64,000 nt of DNA from Adineta steineri. Its lineage: Eukaryota > Rotifera > Eurotatoria > Adinetida > Adinetidae. Positions within the stretch are counted from its first letter, which is position 1. Every line of letters begins with the position of its first letter. The notes beneath the pieces were generated by a model, which did no database searches, was not told where the DNA came from, and was given only the letters and a program-made list of their open reading frames with translations. Shown piece by piece: positions 38,701-50,700 of this stretch. Location of the stretch: contig CAJNOI010000053.1 of assembly GCA_905250115.1 (NCBI GenBank), positions 401,947 to 465,946 of the forward strand, given 5' to 3'. A program made the position numbers and the translations under genes.

Positions 38701-41700
38701 ATTTGAATTTCAACCAAATGGAATTGAAAAGAGAAAGAATGAAATAAGAATTGGTGATAATCAACTTTGTTTGATACCCTTTTCAAACAAGATTAGTGAA
38801 GATGAAATAATGAGTAGGGTCGATTTCGCTCTTATTATTCAACATGATTTAGAGATGAATCAATTTTCATGTACAATCAATGCTTCACTCGATTTATTTA
38901 ATAGAAAGACAGTTGAAAAGATTTCACAACAATTTCATTCTATGTTAAAACAACTCTTTTCATTTTATGATGATGATCAAATAAAGAAACCACTTTATGA
39001 ATTATCATTAATATCACCAGATGAACGATTACTTATGAAATCAATGAATAATACAGAAGTGTTATTTCCTTCTCTCACTTGTATTCATCATGCATTTATC
39101 AATCAAGCAATGGAACATCCACAAAAGTTAGCTGTGGAACTTGATGAACAATCTCTGACATATGCTGAACTTTTATATTATGTTCAAGTATTATCTTTGA
39201 ATCTTTTGAGTGAACAAAGAGTTATTGTAAGTGACATTGTTTGTCAATGTGTAGAACGAAGTTTGTCAATGGTAAGAGAATAAGTTGCCGATTGAATTGA
39301 ATTGAGATGAATATTTTCTTTAGGTGATTGGAATGATGGCAATTGTGATGGTGTGTGGTGTGTATTGTCCATTATCACCTCGAGATCCACAACATCGTTT
39401 ATATGCAATTTTACAACAAACACAAAGTCGTCTTGTTCTTCTTCATCATCTGACAAAAACTAAATTCAATGATGATGTTAACTCGATTGATATTGATTTA
39501 TTTCTGGTCGACAGCAACGTATTAGATGATGTTCATCTTGAACGACTGTCAAATATCTTAGTGACACCCGATAACATCGCCTATATAATCTTTACAAGTG
39601 GTTCAACTGGAACACCTAAAGCGGTTTGCCTGATTCGTTTAGACAAATCTATGTTTTATCTGTGTGATTTTTTATAGGTTCAAGTACGACATGGCAATTT
39701 CACAAGTTTCATGTATTCTTTTATTCACACTGGCATTTTAACCATTAATGATGTTGCACTGCAAATGGCTGCCTGCACTTTCGATGCACATGTGCAAGAA
39801 ATCGTAGGTAGTTTGATATGCAATGCAACAATAATTATGCTACATCCACATGGTAACATGGAGTTCGTTTATCTCTTACAAACTCTAAAAAGCAAGCAGG
39901 TTACACATCTAATAGCTGTTCCCACTTTATTGCATCAATTATGTGACACCATCAATAATAATCATATAACTGATCCATTGGTCACTATACAATCACTTTG
40001 TTGCGTCGGTTAGTAAAAGTGACATTACGAGGAAAAAAAGACAAATGTTTGTCTTTCTATATGATTTTAGGTGAAACACTTTTTTGCAAAGTAGTAAAGG
40101 TTCTGACTCGTCATCTTGCAAAAACTCATCACATTTGGAATTTATACGGCCCAGCAGAAGCGACACTTGGTTCGACATACCATCTAATTGATGTCGAAGT
40201 TAATATTAGGAATATCCAAATTGGTCGACCTTTTCTTAATTATCAATGCATGATTATGAATGAATTCTTACAACCTTGCTCTACGAATCAAGATAGTGAA
40301 TTATGCATAGGAGGTGTAGGTGTCTTTGCTGGCTATCTAGGACGTGATGATTTGACAGAAAAGGCTCTCGTTGAAATTGATGGCGAAGTATTCTATCGAA
40401 CAGGTGACCTTGTTCGAATGGACAACGCTAGTATACTTCATTATATCGGTCGAAAAGATTTTCAAATTAAATTACATGGACAACGCATTGAACTTGGTGA
40501 AATAGAACAATGTTTACTTGAACATACATCAATCTCTGCTTGTGTTGTGATTAAATGGGATCATGATCATTTGGTTGCGTATGTTCAAAAAAGTTTAGAT
40601 ATTAATGAAAACGAATTACGAGAACATTGTCAATCACATCTTCCACTTCATATGATTCCATCAGTATTTATTATACTTGACAAATTACCTTTGAATGCAA
40701 ATGGAAAAATAGACCGAAAGCTTCTTCCTTCTCCTTCTTCTGCTCATCTTTTACCGTTAAATCAGACAAATAATTTAGAAATCAAACTACCTAATGATGA
40801 AATTCAAGCCCTAATTCATACTCTTTGGTGTGATATGTTTCATCAGAAACAAATCTCAATCGATACAAATATCTTCACAATCGGTGGTCATTCTCTTCTA
40901 CTTATGCAACTCTATCATCAATACAAAACAACATTGCATTTAGAAACAAAATCTCTTTCTATTTCTGATCTATTTCAATATCCAACAATGATTGATCACG
41001 CTCAACTCATTCATCAAGCTATTAATACTGAACAACATTTCGAAGATTGTTGGTCTTCATTACATGTCAATCAAGGTAAAAACAAAAACAAACTTTTCTC
41101 ATCATTTCCTCTCTGTCACATTTTAGCTCGAGCATCATTTGCTCAAGAACGAATATTTCTTGATGAACAAATTCGTTTTTCGTCTCAAAATAACAATATG
41201 ATCTATGCTATTCCATTACTTTATCGTATTTCATCTCTCCAAAGTCATGTATCGATTACTGGATTACAGCATGCATTACAATCTGTCATCATGAAACATA
41301 ATATTCTACGTACAGCACTTTATTTTGATAGTCACGGTACTATTATACAACAAGTGAATACCGTTAGTGATAGTGAAGATATGAAATCATATGGATTCGA
41401 AATAATTAATCTTCGGAATGATAATATTAATAAAACAATCGATGAAATATTAAATCACTCTCAATTATTTGACTTATCAAAAGGAAATGTAATTGATTGT
41501 CATATTCTTCGTCGTTCGCGTCCTGATTATCTTTCATTAGAAAAAGATGAAGATCTGTTGATGAATGATGATATGGTATTATTTAATATTCATCATTCAG
41601 CATTTGATGGAGCTTCTACATCAGTTTTCCTACGTGATTTGTCTGTTGCTTATGAAAGTAGTTGTTCATTGTGTATCGATGATAATACATTTCAATATCT

Positions 41701-44700
41701 TGATTATTCTGTTTATGAACATCAAATGGATTTGTCACGATCGCGTGACTTTTGGCATTCACAACTTGAAGGATACAATCTCGAACGTCAATTATCATTG
41801 CCAGTCGATCAACACCGTTTCTCTACAAATCAACGATCAAGTTTATCATCTAAAACTCAAATATCATTCAATAATGATCAAACTACATCATTTCTAAATT
41901 ATGCATCATCACATCATCTGACACTCTTTCAACTGGGATTATCTTGTTTTTATGCATTTTTATTCAAATTAACTCATGGTCAAAATGATTTATCTGTTGC
42001 TTCCCTCAATGCCAATCGATACAAAGCTGAATTACAAAATATGATTGGAATGTTTGTTTCAACATTACCTTATCGTATTCAACTTAATCCTCGTTGGCCA
42101 TGTGATGATCTTGTTAGACATGTTCGAGATAATTGTTTATCAATTCTTGAACATTCTCATTATCCTCTGCAACATATTCTTGCAGATTTTCATGTTAATC
42201 AATCGAATGTTCCATTTCTTGAGACAGTATTTGATTTTATTACTGTTTCATCTGACACCGATGAACTCACTTTAATTGGAACAGATTTGAAACAAATGTC
42301 ATTAGAAGAATCTTCTGAATTAGCTAAATTTGATTTTATGTTAACATTTCTTTACAATCCAACACTGGAAGATGGTAGACTATCATGCCAGTTCGTCTGC
42401 TCTCGAGATCTGTACGAAGAAAAAACGGTTGGAATTATAGCTCGAAGATTTGAGTATCTTTTCGAACAATTATTTACACCAAAAGCAATCACTAATGAGA
42501 TGGATCAATGTGTTCTATCTATCCCTAAACTTTCTCTTATTTTACCAGAAGAAAACGAAGAAATGCAAGAAGTAGTGTTTTGTCGACAAGCAAATGTTAC
42601 TGAGAGAGGTTGGTTAATCTATATATAGAGTTTTTGTTATGTGAGTTGCATGTCAGTATAAGACACTTTTCAAAGATGTGCTAATCAAGATCGTTAGGTT
42701 GCTTTTTTGTCCTTCTTTCATCGTTAGATAATTTCATGTGTGAAATGATTCTAAGCGAAGTGAATGATTGTTTAACACTAGTAGAAGCTTCACACATAGA
42801 TCATCTGAAGTTGTGGGAAATAGTCGACGTTTTAAACTGTAGAGAAGGTGTTCATAAGAGAAATGACAAGAATGGATGTTACCATTGGTTATTTGTAAAT
42901 TTTAATTTCATTGTCTCTTTTATGTATTTTTTCGGGTGAAGAATGAATATTTAAAAGGTGACTAACAAATTAGAGATCATTCATACAAAGGAAAACTCGT
43001 ATGTTGTATTTTTACATGAGTTATACCAGAGTGAGGCTCATGGAATTTCACCGGTTGATAGGAAGTTCTGAGATTTTTCCTTTTCGTTTGATGTTCAGTA
43101 AAACATTTTTAAACGTTGTTCAAATTCCGCGAGCTATAGAACGCGTAGTGTATATAAATGATAATATTTCGTTTTTTACTAAAATATGTGACATACTCAA
43201 GTTGTTTTTACTCTTGTACTTAAAATCTTGATCTTTGTCACTGTTTATTGATATCTAAGTGTCCTTGAGACTTTATTTTTGTTTATGATTGTATCTAAGC
43301 TAAATGATGTAATATATCTCTTGCTCGAAATCGATTGAAATGAATATAATTCCTTTTCAATCCTTCGATCCGTTATTTTTTCAGAAGATATGCCATCGAA
43401 TTCTCTGCAAAAAATTTTATTATATTCGTCTTTATAGAAAGTTAAATACAGAACATTCAACATATAGAAACAGACTAACTTTCAAAGACATTTGTTTCTA
43501 AAAACTTCAGAGTGTTTTAAACAACTTTAAAGACAACGAAACGAAAGTAAAGATATTTGTTACGTCCTTTCAAGAGTTCTTTTTCTTGTCACATAGTTCA
43601 AAGATCGTGTATACCGCCTCAATGATCATAGAAGAATGAAAAATTTCAAAATATTCAGGCCAAAATGACTAAAATCTGCTCTTTATTATTTTGTGTCGGC
43701 TGATTTTAAGAGGCAACTGATTCGATAAACTCACACCTCTGAATATGACACAGAATTTATTTCTTTTCAAAGTAAAAGAAATTCGAATTGGAAAGATGCT
43801 ATTATGGTTTCGTTATTCAACATTTTCCATGACCTCTACATCTGCAGATTGATATAGCCTGGCTTTTTCTAACATATTCAAGAGGAGAAAATCGATGCAT
43901 GCTTATAAGATTGACTTAGTATTTATCCGTTTGATGCCGGATGATAGAGCTTTGCAAGGACTAAAAAGCGTATATTCCTCTCGTCCTTTTTATTACTCAG
44001 TTCAATAAAAATATGTGAACAAAACGATTTTCCCATATGGAAGGTGGTCGGTTTCGAAGAGTTGAGCAGTATTTAGCTATTTTATCTCCTTCACTTTCTA
44101 TAAAAATAAGCATCATCAGGGTACGAAAAAGATTTCGACGTCGCAACTTTTGGAAAAACAAGCATACTGAGAAGTTGAAAAGAAAAAGCGTTGCAGTCAA
44201 AATATTGAGAGGCTCACTTCTTCTCATAGACTACTCGTTATTTGTAATCGCACTTTGACTGAATCATTTTTCGTGATTTATAAAAGATCTCATGGGAGAT
44301 GGAGAATGAGGCTGCTCTATAACAAAAATAGTCAATGATTACTAACCTAATATCATCATGAAACTATTCAGTTCGGAATACCCGGGCACTGGAACAATTA
44401 TCAGAAGAGAACCTATACAAGCGCCATGCTATCAGTGTTGTCACGAACTGGTAGAGTAGCTATGCCGTTATACTCGGTAATGATGTTTAATGAGCTAGCA
44501 TATCACTTTAGTCCTGTCTATGTCACTACGAACACATGCTTATATACCAGCCATACAGGAGAAGAGAAAAAGCACACACATATCGTCAAGATGAACAATA
44601 AAGGAGAAGTCATACAAATAAGAGAAGGGAAGTGAAGCGTCACAGCCATTTACTGCTACAAACATGCCACAGAGTCTTGCTTACGTAGTCTGTTGAAAAC

Positions 44701-47700
44701 TGCTCCGGTATGTGATACTACCGCCGACAATTCCTTACCTAACGGGTGAACCATAAATAATGGATCTCTAAGTATTTGACTATAACTTTTTCCATTCTAT
44801 CATCAGACCTGACTGTTGTTCCAAAAGATGCGTCGTCAAATTCTCTACAATAATTCATGAAACGTATTTCTATGGAAAGTGAAAGATAAAAATGAAACGA
44901 AGAAAACCCATCAAGTAGAAACGGACCCATTTTCTAAGCTATTTTGGTTTACAAGCTTTGAAGTCTTGTTGAATAACTCTAGAGACAACGAAACAAAAGT
45001 AAAAATGTTTTTGAGTACTTTGAAGTACGCTCTTTCTCATGATATAGTTTAAAGCTTGTTCAAAAGAAAATGATCGTTGAAAAATCGAACATTCGAAAAT
45101 TTATAAAAGAATGACCGAATTCTGCTGTTTCGCCAGCTGAGTTTACGAAAAAAAGTATAAAGTAAGCTCTAAGGTAAACTCATGTTGCTGAATCTGATAC
45201 GGGAGTCATCTCTCATCAAAGTAAAAGAAACTCGACCTCAAAAGCTGCAATTTTGGCTTCCTCATGCAACATTTCTCATGAAATCCGAAAGCTATAGATT
45301 AAACTAGTTGATTTTTCGAAAGTCTCAAAAAGAATAAAACCAATGCAATCTTCAGAGATTGATTTAACATTTGTTCGTTTAATATTGCTTGACAGAAAGA
45401 GCGTTTCAAGCGCTATAAAATACGTATATTTTCTTCTTCTTATCTTACTCATGTCAATGAAAGCAGTTGAAATAAATGGGTTTTCAGCTTAGGAAAGTTG
45501 ATCAGTTTATACTTGTTGGGTTTCTTCGTTTCATTTTTATCTTTTGCTTTTCATAAAAATAAGTTTCATCAAGTTTTGTAGAGAATTTGACGATGCATCT
45601 TTTGGATCCAGGTCTGAGAATGGAAATGAAAAACACGTTACAGTCAAAATACTAAGAGTTTCATTATATACGACCCATCCGTTACAAATATTTAGTAATA
45701 AACCATGTTTCAACAAGTTAATGACTTAAAAGATCGAAAGCATCTTAACGGAAAAACGTTCCACTGTCCATAAAATACCCACAACTACCATCAGCTATCC
45801 AAGTATTATCAACTGCTCGTGATAAACTGTTAGAAGCGTAGTCTCTAGAGTAGCAAGATACCCTGAAACAAGATCTTACATGCGAGTAGGACACGAAGAA
45901 TAACACAGTGACTTTGCTGATACAAATTGATAGATCACACAAAAACTTATTCATCTAAGCTGAGGTAACAAAGAATTTGAAGAGATGTCCAGCATGTTTC
46001 CCCCAAAAACTTGATAAATAATGAACGTTTTTTAGCACCGGCATCTTTCGCACAAGCTCGTATTTGGCACGATGAACAAACTCGTTTCCATGTTGACAAA
46101 TCACCTCTAGCAATCTACAATATGCCTTTTCTCTTTCATCTATCATCGGGCCTCACTTTATCAATCATTCAACTTCGACAAGCTCTTCACAATATTCTCA
46201 TTAAACATCAAGCACTTCATACTTCACTCACACTTGATAAACAAAATAATCAGCTGACTCAACAAATCATTGATTATAATGATAAGAACAACAATTTATT
46301 TTCATGTATTGAAAGCATTTTCGAAACAGATGAACAACTCAATAATATTATATATAATGAACAAAGAAATTCTCAACTCTTCGATCTTGCTCAGGGACTC
46401 GTGTTTCGATGCCATATTATTTACTACGCACAAATCTCTTCAAATGATCTTCTTTCGGATAAAGATCTAATTATTTTCAATTTTCATCATGCTATGTTTG
46501 ATTTTCCATCGATGGATGTTTTTCTTCACGATCTCAATCAATTTTATACAATAGGTCAATTAATAAGTGACGACAGCACTGGTCTACGTTATCTGGACTG
46601 TAAATATAAACATTTCTGCTCTTCATTTTCATTCGCTTTCTTCTTGTTGTTTTAGATGCAAATATCGAACAACACATGCCGATGACTGCTGCCAGTATGT
46701 TTTGGCTTGATACTCTTCATGATTACAAACTCGATCAGTCGTTATCATTACCATTTGATCGATATCCGCTAGAGAATGAACATCGAACTGGTCAAAGCAC
46801 ATCTATTTCTTTCGATTTTGGTGAACACCTTTCCCGTGACCTTCAATCTTATTCATCAGCAAACAATACAAAACTTGAACATCTAGCATTTGCTGGTTTC
46901 TATGCACTCTTGTTCAAGTTAACTAATGGAGAAAAAGATTTATGTGTTGGAATCAACCCAAATACTAGATTCAACGAAGAGCTGATGTCAATCATTGGAA
47001 TGTTTGACAATATTATTCCTTTACGATGTCAATTAGATTCTCATTGGTCTTTCCGTCAATTACTTGAACACGTTCAAGAGATAACAACAAATACTTTAGA
47101 ATATTCTTATTTTCCTCTTCAACGTATTCTCAATCAACATTCTAACATTTCAAAGGCTGCATTTCTTGATATATCGTTTGAATTTCAATCAGATAGAAGC
47201 CAGAACAGGATAAATGAGATAATGATTGGTGATAGTCAACTTTCGTCGATACCTTTTTCAAACAAGTTTAGTGAAGATGAAATAATGACTAAGTTTGATT
47301 TCGCTCTTATTATTCAAGATGATCCAAATATGACTGAATTTTCATGCACAATCAATGCATCACTCGATTTATTCAATGCAAAGACAATTGAAAAGATATC
47401 ACAACAATTTCATTCAATGTTAAAACAAATCTTTTCATTTACTGATAATCAGAAAAAGAGACCAATTTATGAATTTTCATTAATAACACTAGATGAACGA
47501 TTACTTATGAAGTCAATGAATAATACACAAGTGCTATTTCCTTTTCTCACTTGTATTCATCATCAATTTGTCAATCAAACAATGAAACATCCACAAAAAT
47601 TAGCTGTTGAACTTGATGAACAATCTTTAACGTATGCTGAGCTTTTATATTATGTTCAACTCTTATCTTTGAATCTTGTGAATGAACAAAGAGTGATTGT

Positions 47701-50700
47701 AGGTAAAGTTATTTGTCAATGTGTGGAGCGAAGTTTGTCAATGGTAAGAGTGGATTGACCAGAATACTGAGATGAATATTTTGTTTAGGTGATTGGAATG
47801 ATGGCAATCGAGATGGTGGGTGGTGTGTATTGTCCATTATCGCCTCGAGATCCACAACATCGTTTGTACTCACTTTTACAACAAACTCAAAGTCGTCTTG
47901 TTCTTAATCATCATTTGACAAAAACTAAATTTACTGATGATATTATCTCACTTGATATTGATTTAGTATTAACTAGCAATGATATGGAGAGTGATGTTGA
48001 TGCGGATCGATTATCAAACATCATAGTAACACCACAGAGTATTGCTTACATTATCTTCACAAGTGGTTCAACTGGAACACCTAAAGCGGTTAGTTCAAAA
48101 TAAGTTCACTGATCTGTGATTAATTGTGTGCTTTCTTATAGGTTCAAGTTCGACATGAAAATTTCAGTGAATGTATACATTCTTTGATTTATGTTGACAC
48201 ATTTAACGAGAACGATACAGTTGTACAAATGGCACGATGTTCATTTGACATTCATGTTCAAGAAATACTTGGTATACTGACGATTGGTGCTACACTGTTT
48301 ATGCTTCATCCCGGAGAAACTATGGATTTTGACTATCTGTCCGAAGTTTTAGAGACGAAACAAATTACATATATGCACACCGTACCGAGTTTACTACACA
48401 GTTTCTTCACTTTTGTCGAAGAATGTAACAATAAGGATGCTTTGAGATATCTTCGTTCACTTTGCAGTATCGGTGAGTTACTAACAAATAAATGATGTCT
48501 CTTTTAGATTGCATACTTATTTTTCTAGGTGAACCTTTCTCTGTTAAGCTAATTACTTTAATCATAAACATCGCCTTTTCAAACTGTAAGGTGTGGAATT
48601 TATATGGTCCAGCCGAAACCACCATAGCTTCGACCTTCCATCTTGTGAACGTTCTAACCGATAGAAAGAGCATTCCAATTGGTATACCACTTTCTAATTA
48701 CCGATGTGTGGTTATGGATGAATTCTTACAATCTTCTATCGTGGGTCAAGATGGTGAATTATACATAGGAGGTGTAGGTGTCTTTGCTGGTTATTTAGGA
48801 CGTGATGATTTGACAACGAAAGCATTGGTTGAAATCAATGGTGAAATATTTTATCGAACTGGTGATCTTGTTAGAATGGATATTGATGGTCGACTTCATC
48901 ATCGAGGAAGAAAAGATCATCAAATCAAATTACATGGACAACGCATTGAACTTGGTGAAATCGAACAATGTTTACTTGAACATACAGCAATCTCTGCTTG
49001 TGTTGTTATTAAATGGAATGATGATCATTTGATTGTTTATGTTCAAAAAAGTTGTGATATTAATGAAAAAGAATTACGTGAACATTGTCAATCACGTTTA
49101 CCACCTTATATGATTCCATCGTTATTTATTATACTTGATAAATTACCTTTGAATGCAAATGGAAAAATCGATCGAAAAGCTTTGCCAGCAGTTGATTTTG
49201 ACTTTCTCTCTGTTTCCTCGAACGAAACTGATCAACCATTAACAGAAATGGAACGAAGAGTATTTGAAATCTGGTGTCAAGTACTTCCTCACCTCAAATC
49301 AATTTCAAAGAGATCAATATCATTCTTTTCTCTTGGTGGAAATTCTCTCTCGCTTATGCATCTCCATCAACTATATCGGAAAGAGTTCAAACAGACCGAT
49401 GTTAAGATCGCAGACATGTTTCGACATTCAACAATTACCGATCATGCCCGTCTTTTTCTCAAAATGAATGCCGAAGACGAACTTTGTAACAAGGAGTGGA
49501 CGCACCTTAATGTTATTCAAGGTAAAAGACTTTGTTTATCAGTGACTTTTCACTTTAAAGAGAGGATTTCGATAAAATTAGGTTTCTTATTTATCTTTAC
49601 AGCTAATTATATTTGAATTTGTCATTGCTAAAGGTCCTGCATCATATGTCCAAACAAGTGTTTGGTTAGCTGAACGCATTCGTTTCAAAGGATGGCCTCA
49701 AGTATCTGCCTACAATATGCCAACCATTCTGCAAGTTGATTCAGGTTACTTTTCTATCAATAAATGTGTCAAAGTATTAAATGAAATTGTTTCTCAACAT
49801 TGGATATTTCGTACTCGACTGACGTTTGATGTGGATCGAGGTTATTTACGTCAAACAGTTCATCAACAAATTAGTTATCCCATTCGTTTGAGCACATATA
49901 ATGATGAAAAAGAAAAAGAAAGAATAATAAGCGAAGAAGTTGATATCCCTTTCGATACTGAACATGATGGTGTTTTTCGTTGTCATTTTATTCGTCGATA
50001 TAATCATGAGCAAGAGGACAAATTATGCACAAATGATGTGATTATATTCAATTTTCATCATGGATCATTTGATGGACGAGCTCTGGATCTATTCTTAGAG
50101 CAGTTCAAATTGGCTTATGAATGTAAACAATTACAACCACCACACCTCCAATACATTGATTATTCTATTCACGAACGAAAATCGTTGATGAAAGACGCTC
50201 GAAATTACTGGAATCAAGCATTAAAAGATTATGCTTGGGATCGTCGACTCGATCTCGGCGCCCGAGAAACAAGTCTATTGTCCGCTCGCCGTCGGGATCA
50301 AGGATCTTCGTTGCGTGTCAAAATTTCATCAGACATTGCTCGTTCGATGATAAAACGTGCTGATCAATTAAATATTACTCTCTTTCAGTTAGGTCTAACA
50401 TGTTTCTATCTTTATTTGGCCCAAATTTCATCACACAATCGAGATGCATGCATTGGTATTATTCATCTCAATCGATATCGCCCAGAGCTTACTTCTATAA
50501 TAGGCATGTTTGTTAATGTTCTTCCTTGTCGAATCTCAATCGATATCCTTGAGACAATCTCATTTATTGAACTAATTGACAAAGTTCAACAAATATTTCT
50601 TACAATTACTCAACATGCGCATTTACCTTATGATCAACTAATTGATTTACATCGTGCACCAAATTCATATTTGCAATTACCATTTCTTCAAACTATATTC

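Noticed and set aside
28366..42608. Three separate NRPS genes instead of one
   Set aside because: The C2 exons have no in-frame ATG and begin with phase-matched acceptors in all copies, so splicing from the preceding C1 exon is the simpler model.
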